DNA from: Clostridiaceae bacterium Marseille-Q4145
Lineage (GTDB): Bacteria; Bacillota; Clostridia; Lachnospirales; Lachnospiraceae
Length of the DNA: 64,000 nt
Assembly (NCBI GenBank): GCA_018223365.1
Contig: JAGTTP010000001.1
Coordinates: 434,001 to 498,000 of the forward strand
Direction of reading: 5' to 3'
Made by a program: the position numbers and the translations under genes. Shown here in pieces: positions 8,301 to 16,238 of the stretch. The notes under the pieces are model-generated. The model worked only from the letters and a program-made list of their open reading frames with translations. It made no database searches and was not told the origin of the DNA. Position 1 is the stretch's first letter, and each line of letters starts with the position of its first letter.

Positions 8301-9905
8301 CTCACTGCAAAAGTCAGCCGGAATCTGGGCTGCTGCATCCAACAGAAGAAATGCACTCAGTTCATCCTGTTCCTTCAGGCAATACTCCAGATAAATCTGA
8401 ATGATATTTTTGTGCTTTTTTTCCTCCGTATTTTGAAGAAGGGTCTGAAATGCAGTCTTCATTGCATAACCGGCATGTCTCTTTTCTTGCTCGGATACCT
8501 GCACGCCAGGATTCAGAATTCCATTTAAAAACTCATAAAAACAGGTCTCCTGCGATTCTCCGAGACTTGGCATCACGTATCCTTCCGGAACTTCTTTAGT
8601 AAAGCAAATCTCGTATTTTGCAATGAGAATTCCTGCAATCCTTGCAGCCTGTCGACGAATATCCCCTTCCTTATGTGACATCATATCCATCAGGAATTTC
8701 AGAATGATCTTCTTTTGATTCTGCGGCAGATACTCGGAATACTCTTCAATGGCAGTCAGATAAGCCCGTACCTGCCTTCCATCCCTCTGAGACCGGATAT
8801 GTTCCAGAAATTCGATGAAACGATCTTCTCTTGTGGTTTCTTCCATAATACGAAGATTGGATTCGATGGCAAGCGCCTTCATCTTACCAATCAATTCCTC
8901 TTCTTTCATCAGTTCCACATAGGTTTCCTTTTGCGGACTTCCATACGCATGCTTAAGATCTACCTGGCAGCCAAGTCTGATGAGATATTCTTCAAAATCC
9001 TTTAACCGGGCATATACACGGGCATAACGTCTTCTCTTCTTCTCATCCACGTTGTCAAGTTTATCGAGAATGACCTGATAGGAATCTTTCAGGCTCCAGA
9101 ACCGGATATGCTCCCGTTTCTGCTCATCATAAACACTCTTTACCCGGAAATCCGCATAGATCAAAAGCAGACTCTCTACAGACAAATTTTCCAGCTCCAG
9201 ATCCCAAACCGAATGGTTGGAAGCAATTTCTCCGATAGTTTCGAGCTTTTTCCGCTCGCAGTACTGATACGTATAATAATAATGCAGATAAGGAACACGT
9301 CTTCCCTCACTGGGTCTGCAGCCAAATTTTCCAATGTCATGCATCAGTGCTGCTCCGGACATAAGCCCAAGATCTACAGGAATTCCCGTATGGATCAGCT
9401 GTCTTGCCATATACATTGCCACATGATGCACGCCCGCAATATGTCCCAGGGTCTGATATGGTGTACACCGCTTTGACAGGCGCATAAATGCATAGACACC
9501 TTCTTCTGTGACACATCGAAGGAAACGCTCATATTCGTCCCGGATCCTGGTATACTTCATTTCCGATTCTTCAAGCAATGCATAATCTCTTACCGGATCA
9601 AATGGCACCTTCTTTCTCTCTCTCTCAAACAACTGATTCAATACCGCCACATAGAACCGGACAGCCTGTCCGCGAACCTCTCCCTTTTCCACGGAAAAAT
9701 TTTCCGGGAAATACACGGCGCGAAGGTATTCGTAGGAATATAAAAGCCAGTCATCAGGGCAGTCACTTGCACATAATTGTTCCATGGCCGGAATACATAA
9801 TTCCAGAGCTTCGTTCAGATCTACGCCCTGTTCCCCTATTTCATAAGAAGCGGACAGAGAATCCACAACCTCCTTTGTCCACTTATTTCCACATTCTGCT
9901 GACAT
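5310..9905 (-). CDS. Giant HD / nucleotidyltransferase / phosphoribosyltransferase fusion
   Basis: This 1531-residue protein combines at least three enzyme-like modules. An HD phosphohydrolase-like domain occupies about residues 150-260 (paired His near 160, then ALMHDIGKFG at 186-195). A long helical, HEAT-like region follows. A cytidylyltransferase/NMN-adenylyltransferase-type domain begins near 870 (FFPGTFDPFSLGHKQIV, then WSKRTQPFEVRRQIL). A mostly unassigned stretch (about 1100-1230) leads to a phosphoribosyltransferase-like domain with PRPP motif VILVDDLFHTGHR near 1345. Pairing a PRTase with an NMNAT-like fold suggests NAD or nucleotide salvage (inference). It is the first gene of the operon, with an AGGGGG ribosome site 5 nt before ATG, and it lies just beyond the pxpA terminator. 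Confidence 0.85.
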   Translation of the reverse strand: MSAECGNKWTKEVVDSLSASYEIGEQGVDLNEALELCIPAMEQLCASDCPDDWLLYSYEYLRAVYFPENFSVEKGEVRGQAVRFYVAVLNQLFERERKKVPFDPVRDYALLEESEMKYTRIRDEYERFLRCVTEEGVYAFMRLSKRCTPYQTLGHIAGVHHVAMYMARQLIHTGIPVDLGLMSGAALMHDIGKFGCRPSEGRRVPYLHYYYTYQYCERKKLETIGEIASNHSVWDLELENLSVESLLLIYADFRVKSVYDEQKREHIRFWSLKDSYQVILDKLDNVDEKKRRRYARVYARLKDFEEYLIRLGCQVDLKHAYGSPQKETYVELMKEEELIGKMKALAIESNLRIMEETTREDRFIEFLEHIRSQRDGRQVRAYLTAIEEYSEYLPQNQKKIILKFLMDMMSHKEGDIRRQAARIAGILIAKYEICFTKEVPEGYVMPSLGESQETCFYEFLNGILNPGVQVSEQEKRHAGYAMKTAFQTLLQNTEEKKHKNIIQIYLEYCLKEQDELSAFLLLDAAAQIPADFCSERQQEMMEKFVLFYLKDCRKENQIAALRLLLLWMQQGWRCSVDLSALLDTTLPNMKQEPYCIQFLAARIREFYDIPSEIGMRYYDMANLYMENQRAEIPWIYKHVNLEILKQRQRCEDSPEQLYQYASHLLNMLQFSGRVVNRLQAGENLLEIFPMLLETQRYEIVLELVRALEIGEYAVSKYIPPYLGQIFHMLEEHEQLYVLNQMQYLLESQEKQTVLAGLETAGAILKYAPEFMESAECERLTGFLCMGMASDQMEVSQEAFYIAGHDLFGQNELGSEQKSVFFQLLARKILSLLNWNKLGVYAYFYGAALNHIYRFIDDYVQETGKTPLIENKNPVAFFPGTFDPFSLGHKQIVKEIASMGYRIYLAVDEFSWSKRTQPFEVRRQILSMSVADLKDVYLFPEEIPINIANPGDLEKLCQAMEGVKPWIVVGSDVICNASAYRKQVETYSIHGFPHLIFYRNQEEAMEQVKSQISGECRFVQLPAFYEDVSSTRIRENVNAGRDISGLVDTRAQNYIYRQGLYSVDSVYKKTASYTPIESNLNISDSSCSLKLQYEDEKTAEVCFHSVDMGNLLCECRNMEEADALRSVISGSVIWMDRVLGDYSEYDDRRLTVLNEVLEYFQEQNVSYALCRPEKSEKEMFALHGFVPVKGADEIYYVDLKAPLVIFYDTPALLKEELAKSLEVKGAVRRSHIRLLAMLSKIYPGKLLLCFESGFLNYRLLKRITEENGVSLTQDPQRRNGEKMCVPFGKILKGVRVPNTVTKELETEKLYKKDLSEFVIKEYQGYASLPVQLRTIRSFDRQVILVDDLFHTGHRMKELGKHMKTEGVVQYQLLTGVLSGRGRDLAKMQGLDVQYVYTVPNLGAWLIESDLYPFLGGDGVECMESFGELCPSVNPILPYAAPQFLEGISREQLYDFSAVCLENARDICCAAEKEYARMYGRRLTLDRMMEILLQPRCPDGIMPNEARRMQTPSQIIEEELMKLRRIRGKGARG

Positions 9906-9924
9906 ATGTACCCCCTATATATAC

Positions 9925-9957
9925 AAAAAAGGAATGCCCAGTAAAAGAGCATTCCTT
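9925..9957 (-). terminator. Rho-independent terminator of the pxp operon
   Basis: On the minus strand AAGGAATGC (9949-9957) pairs perfectly with GCATTCCTT (9929-9937) and is followed by a run of T (9925-9930). It lies between pxpA and the giant fusion gene. A second perfect hairpin, GCAGAAG/CTTCTGC (9962-9984), followed by six T on the plus strand, precedes it; its role is unclear because no plus-strand gene ends here. Confidence 0.8.
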
Positions 9958-10000
9958 CCGGGCAGAAGTTGGCTATCCTTCTGCAGTTTTTTAATATCAA

Positions 10001-10759
10001 TTAGCGAAATGTGCGAATCTCGATGCCTTCTTTTTTGAACGCCTCGGTAATCTTCTTTACGAAAGCAATTGCCTTGGGTCCATCTCCATGTACGCAAAGG
10101 GTATCTCCCTTGATATCCAGATCTTTTCCGCTGTATCCGGTTACTTTTCCTTCTTTGACCATACGAATACATCTCTGGATTGCCACGTCTTCATCCGTAA
10201 TCATGGAGCCTTCCAGTTTTCTGCTTCTCAAGGAAAGATCATCCTCATACGCACGGTCAGCAAAGATCTCACATGCAGTGCGAAGGCCTACTTTCTCAGC
10301 CTCTTCTGCCAGAACAGCACCTGCACAGTAGTAAATAATGATATCTTTGTCAATCTCATAGCATGCCTCACAGATTGCTCTGGAAAGCTCACGGTCTGTC
10401 TGACACATATTTCCCATAGAACCGTGGGGCGCTACATGATGGATCTTAGTTCCATAGGTAGTTGTAAATGCAGAAAGAGCACCGACCTGGTATTTTACAT
10501 AATTCTTTGCTTCATCAAAGGACAGCTTCATCGGTCTTCTTCCGAATCCCATAAGATCCGGATATCCCGGATGTGCACCTACTGCAACACCATTCTCAGC
10601 TGCCATGCGGACTACGCGGTCCATAACCATGGGATCACCTGCATGCCATCCACATGCTACGTTTGCTGCCGTAATATGCTTTAAAATTTCTGCATCGTCA
10701 CCCAGTTTGTACGCTCCAAAACTTTCTCCAATGTCACTGTTTAAATCTACTGAATACAT
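10001..10759 (-). CDS. pxpA: 5-oxoprolinase subunit PxpA-like (LamB/YcsF family)
   Basis: A 252-residue protein of the LamB/YcsF family, which with PxpB and PxpC forms the ATP-dependent 5-oxoprolinase converting 5-oxoproline to glutamate. Family motifs are clear: DLNSDIGESFG at the start, ANVACGWHAGDP, VGAHPGYPDLMGFGRR and FADRAYEDD. One conserved site is altered: where the family normally reads VKPHG, this protein has VAPHG, losing the lysine. It is the last gene of pxpB-pxpC-pxpA, 19 nt after pxpC, and is followed by a terminator. The variant residue leaves some doubt whether the substrate is exactly 5-oxoproline. Confidence 0.85.
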   Translation of the reverse strand: MYSVDLNSDIGESFGAYKLGDDAEILKHITAANVACGWHAGDPMVMDRVVRMAAENGVAVGAHPGYPDLMGFGRRPMKLSFDEAKNYVKYQVGALSAFTTTYGTKIHHVAPHGSMGNMCQTDRELSRAICEACYEIDKDIIIYYCAGAVLAEEAEKVGLRTACEIFADRAYEDDLSLRSRKLEGSMITDEDVAIQRCIRMVKEGKVTGYSGKDLDIKGDTLCVHGDGPKAIAFVKKITEAFKKEGIEIRTFR

Positions 10760-10778
10760 CTCTTTTATCCTCCTGTTT

Positions 10779-11729
10779 TTATGCCTGGTTTAAGAGCTTA
10801 TCTGCCTGCTCCATTTCCTCTAATTCACGAATATACAGATCCTGTGCCAATTCAAGGCTTACTTCCACAAAACGGACATCCATTCCCGGTTTCGCCTGGG
10901 CAAGCTTTGACAGATCCACGGAAATTACGGTTCCAATCTTGGTATAACCTCCAACCGTCTGACGATCAGCAAGCATAATGATCGGCTGTCCATTGGTCGG
11001 TACCTGAATGGAACCGCAGGCGATTCCATCACTGATGATATTACCATCCTGCAGATGTTTCACCGGCTCACTTCTCTCCAGTCTGCAGCCCATACGGTCA
11101 AATTCGTTCGTAACCTTAAAACCATACCAGAAAAATCTCCGGATCTCTTCTTCAGAAAAGCAGTCATCCTGCGGTCCGCGAATGACACGAAGTACCACCT
11201 CTTTATTGGGAAACTCCGGTTTTGTAACTTTTCTGCTCTCCATATGAGGAAGTTCTTTCTTCGGTGCGGTAAAACCGATATGATCTTCCTTCTGCAGTTT
11301 TCTTCCATCCACTCCGCCAAGTCCTTTTGAGGCCAGCGTGGATTTGGATTCCATCAACAGAGGAATATCAAGTCCTCCGGCAAAGGCCACATATCCACGG
11401 CTTCCATTCATGGCAAACTGAAATTTTAATACGTCGTCTTTTTCTACTACAAATGCTTCATACATCGGAACCGGTTTGCCGTTCAGGGTCGGTTTCATAT
11501 CTGCTCCGGTCACTGCAACTACATTTGCCTCTTCAAATTTCATGGTCGGTCCCTGAAACGTCATTTCCAGAGCACCTTCTCCCAAATTATTTCCTACCAG
11601 CAGATTCGCTATATGAAAAGATCTCGCATCCATCGGTCCGGATGGTGTCACTCCAAACTGCTGATATCCATATCTGCCCTCGTCCTGTACAGTTGTAAAC
11701 AGGCCTGGCTCCTGTATCAGAATTCCCAT
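10779..11729 (-). CDS. pxpC: 5-oxoprolinase subunit PxpC (KipA/biotin-dependent carboxyltransferase family)
   Basis: A 316-residue protein with the family opening PGLFTTVQDEGRYGYQQFGVTPSGPMD and conserved NLLVGN, EMTFQGPT and ADRQTVGGYTKIG segments. It is one of three subunits of the 5-oxoprolinase complex and related to urea amidolyase carboxyltransferase domains. It follows pxpB after 10 nt, with an AAGGAGA-type ribosome site. The protein has the usual length for a stand-alone subunit. Confidence 0.9.
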   Translation of the reverse strand: MGILIQEPGLFTTVQDEGRYGYQQFGVTPSGPMDARSFHIANLLVGNNLGEGALEMTFQGPTMKFEEANVVAVTGADMKPTLNGKPVPMYEAFVVEKDDVLKFQFAMNGSRGYVAFAGGLDIPLLMESKSTLASKGLGGVDGRKLQKEDHIGFTAPKKELPHMESRKVTKPEFPNKEVVLRVIRGPQDDCFSEEEIRRFFWYGFKVTNEFDRMGCRLERSEPVKHLQDGNIISDGIACGSIQVPTNGQPIIMLADRQTVGGYTKIGTVISVDLSKLAQAKPGMDVRFVEVSLELAQDLYIRELEEMEQADKLLNQA

Positions 11730-11739
11730 ATCCTTCTCC

Positions 11740-12462
11740 TTAAAATGTCCAAATCACGTTTACTTTGTAAGTTCCTGCTTCATCTGCTTTCCGGATTTCA
11801 TCATATTCCTTCTGTGTTACCGGAATGTAGCGAACCCATTCTCCTGCATGTACCAGGAACGGGTCTTCCTTCTTGTAATCACAGATGGTAAGCGGTGTTG
11901 AACCGATAATATTCCATCCGCACGGCTGATCAAAAGGAATCAAATCTGAGAGATTCTGCTGTACAACTACAGATCTTGCCGGAATATTGATTCTGGCTGT
12001 CTCTCTTCTCTTGAAGGAAAACGGCTCTTCAAATCTTGCAGAATATGGATGTCCCGGTGCAAATCCAAGCATATATACATAGTAATCATGCTGGGAATGT
12101 TTCCGGATAATCTCATCTACCGTTGTTTTTTCCAGTTCTGCACAGAGCTCCAGATCCGGACCTAATTCTCCGCCATAAAGAATCGGAACTTCACGAATCA
12201 CTTTCTCTTTCTTTTCCGTATCCTTCAGCTTTCCAAAACGGTTCGTTACTTCTTCCATCAATGCTTTCGCACGAATCTTTTCCGGTCGATAATGGATCAT
12301 TAAAGATGCATAAGTCGGTACCATCTCTGTAATTCCTTCAATCGGATGCTCAGCCAGCTCATTCTGTAAAGCCAACACCTTCTGATTTACTTCAAGGCTG
12401 ATCTCGTTTCCCATCTGTACAGATATTGCCCGGTCACCGGTGATCAAAATTCTTGGTTCCAC
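11740..12462 (-). CDS. pxpB: 5-oxoprolinase subunit PxpB (KipI family)
   Basis: A 240-residue protein. The KipI/PxpB signatures are GDRAISVQMGNEIS at the start, VPTYASLMIHY, a HSQHDYYVYMLGFAPGHPY segment close to the family pattern 'V-x-x-x-GF-x-PG-x-PY', and PCGWNIIGSTPL near the C-terminus. It is the first gene of the pxp operon. Glutamate produced from 5-oxoproline would join the pool handled by glutamate dehydrogenase 10 kb away (inference). Confidence 0.9.
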   Translation of the reverse strand: MEPRILITGDRAISVQMGNEISLEVNQKVLALQNELAEHPIEGITEMVPTYASLMIHYRPEKIRAKALMEEVTNRFGKLKDTEKKEKVIREVPILYGGELGPDLELCAELEKTTVDEIIRKHSQHDYYVYMLGFAPGHPYSARFEEPFSFKRRETARINIPARSVVVQQNLSDLIPFDQPCGWNIIGSTPLTICDYKKEDPFLVHAGEWVRYIPVTQKEYDEIRKADEAGTYKVNVIWTF

Positions 12463-12517
12463 CTTTTCAGACCTCCTGTCTTATTCGTCTGTATTTTCTG
12501 ACTTTTATGCTAATCAA

Positions 12518-12526
12518 ATTTTAGCA
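12518..12526 (-). promoter_or_regulatory. Extended -10 element for the pxp operon
   Basis: TGCTAAAAT on the minus strand fits an extended -10 (TG-N-TAAAAT) about 55 nt before pxpB. No good -35 is visible at the right distance, consistent with an extended -10 promoter or an activator-dependent one. Confidence 0.4.
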
Positions 12527-12621
12527 CAAACAAAAATGCAATAAAAATAAATTGTTTATACATCTTTTATTAAAAAAATCTATTTTTTCTAATTTTTTCA
12601 ACAATGCATAGGTTTTCATAG

Positions 12622-13269
12622 TCAGACATGACTCTGCAGAAGCAAAATCTCCCGTCCGTCTTTTTTCAGTACTCCCTCCTCCTCCAGATTTTTCAGTTCC
12701 CGCGTCATAGCGCTGCGATCCACACTCAAATACTGAGCCAGTGCTGTGTAGGACATGGGAAGATGGATCTTCCGACTGTTCTTTTCTGCAGAAAGGTGAT
12801 TCAAATACGCCAGAATTTTCTTTCTTGTGGTGGATCTGGACAACACATAAATCCGTTCCATCTGCTTCCGGGACTGCAGGGCAGTCATCTGAAAGAGATT
12901 GCTGACCAACTGGCTGTGATGCCAGCATGCATTCTCGCACCGTTTGATCACATGCTCATAATCGATAAACATTACTCTGGTTTCTTCTTCCGCCTTCACA
13001 TAATAATGCTGAAAGTCCGTAGGGAGAAGAAATGGTTCTCCAAAGACTGCATCTTTTTTCAGTTCATCAATCATATACTCGTTGCCTTCCTCATCACAGC
13101 AGTACAGCACGGCACGGCCATAGATCACCAATCCGATCTTCTTCATGGCGCTGAAATATTCCATCACCGTCTCCCCAGTTTGAAACACTGCTTCCCTTGC
13201 CTTGAAACAGACACGCATCCGTTCCTGCTCCTCCGGAAGAATATCCGTAAAAAGTGTATTGTCTATCAT
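12622..13269 (-). CDS. Crp/Fnr-family transcriptional regulator
   Basis: A 215-residue protein. An N-terminal cyclic-nucleotide-binding-like beta barrel (about 10-125, with GETVMEYFSAMKKIGLVIYGRA and FGEPFLL) is followed by a C-terminal helix-turn-helix (about 165-205, ALAQYLSVDRSAMTRELKNLEEEGVL). The recognition-helix region is typical of the family. No N-terminal cysteine cluster for an Fe-S centre is visible, so a ligand- or heme-sensing type is more likely than true Fnr. It is divergent from the flavodiiron gene across a 137-bp region with three TTCTGT/ACAGAA repeats, a common arrangement for redox or NO-responsive control. Regulation of that gene is inference. Confidence 0.88.
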   Translation of the reverse strand: MIDNTLFTDILPEEQERMRVCFKAREAVFQTGETVMEYFSAMKKIGLVIYGRAVLYCCDEEGNEYMIDELKKDAVFGEPFLLPTDFQHYYVKAEEETRVMFIDYEHVIKRCENACWHHSQLVSNLFQMTALQSRKQMERIYVLSRSTTRKKILAYLNHLSAEKNSRKIHLPMSYTALAQYLSVDRSAMTRELKNLEEEGVLKKDGREILLLQSHV

Positions 13270-13290
13270 AAGTTCCCTCCAATTTTTTTC

Positions 13291-13320
13291 ATTATATCAT
13301 TCTGTTTGTGACTTTTGCAA
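13291..13320 (-). promoter_or_regulatory. Promoter of the Crp/Fnr regulator gene
   Basis: On the minus strand, -35 TTGCAA (13315-13320) and a perfect -10 TATAAT (13291-13296) are 18 bp apart. The GGAGGGA ribosome site lies shortly downstream, so the leader is short. Confidence 0.6.
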
Positions 13321-13343
13321 CAGAACTATTCTTTTGATTCTGT
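13300..13343. promoter_or_regulatory. Three alternating TTCTGT/ACAGAA half-sites
   Basis: TTCTGT (13300-13305), ACAGAA (13320-13325) and TTCTGT (13338-13343) are spaced at 20 and 18 bp, forming two overlapping inverted repeats in the divergent promoter region. They overlap the regulator's own promoter, suggesting autoregulation and control of the flavodiiron gene. The binding protein is inferred to be the adjacent Crp/Fnr regulator, although the motif is not a classic Crp or Fnr box. Confidence 0.4.
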
Positions 13344-13406
13344 TATTATTTTAACAAAGTTAAGAAACAACAAATCAACACACCATATAAAATGGAGGAA
13401 ACTACT

Positions 13407-15197
13407 ATGAAAGTCACAGATACCATTCAATACGTCGGCGTAAACGATCACCGCATTGACCTTTTTGAGGGTCAGTACAAAGTGCCAAACGGAATCTCCT
13501 ATAATTCCTATGTGATCCTGGATGAAAAAATTGCTGTTATGGATACGGTAGATGCTGAATTTACCCATCAGTGGCTTGACAATATCCAGCAGGTCCTGGA
13601 TGGCCGCAAACCGGATTATCTCATCGTACAGCATATGGAACCGGATCATGCAGCAAATGTTGCCAACTTCCTGAAGGTTTATCCGGACACCACCGTTGTT
13701 GCTACGGCAAAAGCCTTCAATATGATTCATAATTTTTTTGAACTTAATCTGGAAGGTCAGAAAATGGAAATGGAAAATGGTGGAACTCTCTCCTTAGGAT
13801 ATCATCAGCTGACCTTTGTATTTGCACCCATGGTACACTGGCCGGAGGTTATGGTCACCTATGACAGTACAGAAAAAGTTCTTTTCTCTGCAGATGGTTT
13901 TGGAAAATTCGGTGCGTTGGATGTGGAAGAACCCTGGGATGATGAAGCAAGAAGATATTTTATTGGAATCGTTGGAAAATACGGTGTTCAGGTACAGAAT
14001 CTCCTGAAAGTGGCTGCCACCCTTGACATTCAAATCATCTGCCCGCTTCATGGACCGGTTCTTACAGAAAATCTTGGACATTACATTGGCCTTTATGACA
14101 CCTGGTCTTCCTATCAGCCGGAGGATGACGGTATCGTGATTGCCTACACTTCTGTATACGGACATACGAAAACAGCCGTTTCTCTCCTTGCAGACAAACT
14201 GACCGCCAGCGGATGTCCCAAAGTGGTTGTCTACGACCTTGCAAGAGACGATATGTCCCAGGCTGTCAGCGACGCTTTCCGCTATTCCAAGCTGATCCTT
14301 GCAACGACTACTTACAATGCAAGCATTTATCCATTCATGAATGATTTTATCACCAGACTGGTAGAACACAATTATCAGAACCGCACTGTCGGACTCATTG
14401 AAAATGGTACCTGGGCACCGCTGGCCGCAAAGATTATGAAAGAAATGATGTCCAAATGCAAAAAAATCGACTGGCTGAAAAACTCTGTTCATATCTGGTC
14501 TTCTGTCAAAGAAGAAAATCGGAAGCAGATTGACGCCATGACAGAAGAGCTCTGCAAAGAATACATTGCAAAAGACAATTCTCTTGCAAATAAAAATGAT
14601 ATGACTGCCCTCTTCCGCATCGGCTATGGACTCTATGTGGTTACCTCCAACGACGGAAAGAAAGACAATGGTCTCATTGTAAATACCGTCACCCAGCTGA
14701 CAGATAATCCTTATCGTGTGGCGGTCAATATCAATAAGGAAAACTATTCTCACCATGTAATCCAACAGACCGGCATCATGAATGTCAACTGCCTGTCCGT
14801 AGACGCTCCATTCTCCGTATTCCAGCAATTTGGCTTCCAGTCCGGAAGAACCGCAGATAAATTTGCCGGAGAAAAGATCAACCGTTCCGGAAACGGTCTG
14901 GTATTCCTGGATAAATATATCAACGCTTTTATGTCCCTGAAAGTAGAACAGTATGTTGATCTGGGCACCCACGGCATGTTTATCTGCAGCGTCACTGAAG
15001 CCCGCGTCATGAGCGATCAGGATACTATGACCTACACCTACTATCAGCAGAACGTCAAACCGAAGCCGGAAACCGACGGCAAGAAAGGATTTGTATGCAA
15101 AGTCTGCGGATATATCTATGAAGGGGATGAACTTCCGGAAGATATCATCTGCCCACTGTGCAAACACGGCGCCGTGGATTTTGAACCGATTCAGTAA
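13407..15197 (+). CDS. Flavodiiron protein with flavin-reductase and rubredoxin domains
   Basis: A four-module, 596-residue protein. A metallo-beta-lactamase-like diiron domain (about 1-245) carries the ligand motif HMEPDH plus later VHWPE, SADGFGKFG and CPLHGP. A flavodoxin domain (about 250-390, IAYTSVYGHTKTA) is followed by a flavin-reductase-like domain (about 405-545) and a C-terminal rubredoxin (VCKVCGYIYEG...ICPLCK). Such proteins reduce O2 to water or NO to N2O in the cytoplasm of anaerobes, and fused electron-transfer modules make them self-sufficient with NAD(P)H. The ATG at 13407 is chosen because GGAGG lies 8 nt upstream; an earlier in-frame ATG overlaps that site. The gene has lost its adjacent terminator to the intron at 15202. 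Confidence 0.93.
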   Translation: MKVTDTIQYVGVNDHRIDLFEGQYKVPNGISYNSYVILDEKIAVMDTVDAEFTHQWLDNIQQVLDGRKPDYLIVQHMEPDHAANVANFLKVYPDTTVVATAKAFNMIHNFFELNLEGQKMEMENGGTLSLGYHQLTFVFAPMVHWPEVMVTYDSTEKVLFSADGFGKFGALDVEEPWDDEARRYFIGIVGKYGVQVQNLLKVAATLDIQIICPLHGPVLTENLGHYIGLYDTWSSYQPEDDGIVIAYTSVYGHTKTAVSLLADKLTASGCPKVVVYDLARDDMSQAVSDAFRYSKLILATTTYNASIYPFMNDFITRLVEHNYQNRTVGLIENGTWAPLAAKIMKEMMSKCKKIDWLKNSVHIWSSVKEENRKQIDAMTEELCKEYIAKDNSLANKNDMTALFRIGYGLYVVTSNDGKKDNGLIVNTVTQLTDNPYRVAVNINKENYSHHVIQQTGIMNVNCLSVDAPFSVFQQFGFQSGRTADKFAGEKINRSGNGLVFLDKYINAFMSLKVEQYVDLGTHGMFICSVTEARVMSDQDTMTYTYYQQNVKPKPETDGKKGFVCKVCGYIYEGDELPEDIICPLCKHGAVDFEPIQ

Positions 15198-15272
15198 TTC
15201 AATCGAGTAGGAGGGAGTGATTAGCTCCCGTCCTCTCACACCACCGTGCGTACCGTTCGGTACACGGCGGTT

Positions 15273-15818
15273 TCAATAGTTGACGTGCACCGACTGATAA
15301 GCTGTGGCTAAATCGTAGAAGCCACCGTTTATCAGTCTTTCTTTTGTCATGGCTTTCTTAACTGTTGTCAGATTCGCACAATACCATTGTCCTCTTCGGC
15401 AGTTTGCTGCCATGTTCGCATAGTATTCGTGTACTCCCATCTTTATCAGATTTCTTTTCTTTGTTCTTGGAAGTTTCCACTGTTTCCATATACACATGCG
15501 TATTCTGTGATAGAGCCATCCGTTGATATCTTCAATGTTGCTCCTCATACTTGCTATTCCGTAATAGTTCAGCCATCCTCTTGCATATACCTTGATTTTC
15601 TCAAGGCTTGGTTTGATTGACTGACATCGTTTACGGGAAGACAACTCCTTCAGTCTGGACTTAAACTTCTTCCATGACTTCGGATGAACTCGGACATAAA
15701 TGCCTTTTCCGTTCCTTCCCAATGCAAAGCCAAGGAATTTAAAATTTCGGATTGCAAATACGCTGACCGTACGACTCTTTTCTCGGTTGACTATAAGTTT
15801 CAGCCTCTCCTCAAGATA
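15273..15818 (-). pseudogene. ltrA: Group II intron reverse transcriptase, 3' part
   Basis: This is the C-terminal part of the split intron-encoded protein. From the IS boundary it reads in frame YLEERLKLIVNREKS..., then the maturase (domain X) region with WLNYYGIA, LYHRIRMCIWKQWK and RRGQWYCAN, and stops at 15273. No endonuclease domain follows, as expected for class C enzymes. Joined to the 5' part (after removal of the IS and one copy of the ATA duplication) it gives an uninterrupted frame of about 464 residues. Confidence 0.85.
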
Positions 15819-15896
15819 TGATGTTGTATAAATAAAGTTGACACCTTATTCTCAAGGAATTCATGTATAATAAAAGAGAATAAGGAGGAACTCTCA

Positions 15897-16238
15897 ATGT
15901 CACGAACCCAACGTAAATACGACCAGGAATATAAGATCCAGGCTGTCAAACTTGCCAAAGAAATCGGCGGTGCTAAGGCAGCCAAAGAATTAGGTATCCC
16001 AGAAGGAACCATCCACACATGGCTGAAAGCAGTTAGAGCAGGCACATTGGATATTGGCGACGGTGCACATACTCCGGAAAGCGCGATGAGTCTTGCTGAG
16101 GAGCTTGCCATGCTCCGCAAACGCGTTAAAGATCAGGACAAAGAAATCCGGCGTCTGAAAGAGGAAAATGAATTTCTCGAGGAAGCAAGCGCTTTTTTCG
16201 CAGCCAGCCGTCGGAAGTCAGCAAGAACCAAAGAATGA
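15897..16238 (+). CDS. IS3-family transposase OrfA
   Basis: A 113-residue protein with an N-terminal helix-turn-helix (YDQEYKIQAVKLAKEIGG...GIPEGTIHTWLK) that binds the IS ends. It has a C-terminal leucine-zipper-like helix (about 68-97) used for multimerisation with OrfB. An AAGGAGG ribosome site precedes the ATG. Its TGA stop overlaps the orfB start as ATGA. Confidence 0.93.
   Translation: MSRTQRKYDQEYKIQAVKLAKEIGGAKAAKELGIPEGTIHTWLKAVRAGTLDIGDGAHTPESAMSLAEELAMLRKRVKDQDKEIRRLKEENEFLEEASAFFAASRRKSARTKE

Noticed and set aside
9962..9984. Plus-strand terminator GCAGAAG/CTTCTGC with six T
   Set aside because: No plus-strand gene ends here; noted within the pxp terminator entry but not called as a separate terminator.
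13794..15239. 481-codon open frame on the minus strand opposite the flavodiiron gene
   Set aside because: It is a shadow of a well-supported gene; no family resemblance, no ribosome site, and it crosses the intron boundary.
15838..15871. IS3 promoter TTGACA...TATAAT
   Set aside because: Both boxes are perfect but 22 bp apart, too far for a standard promoter; not called.
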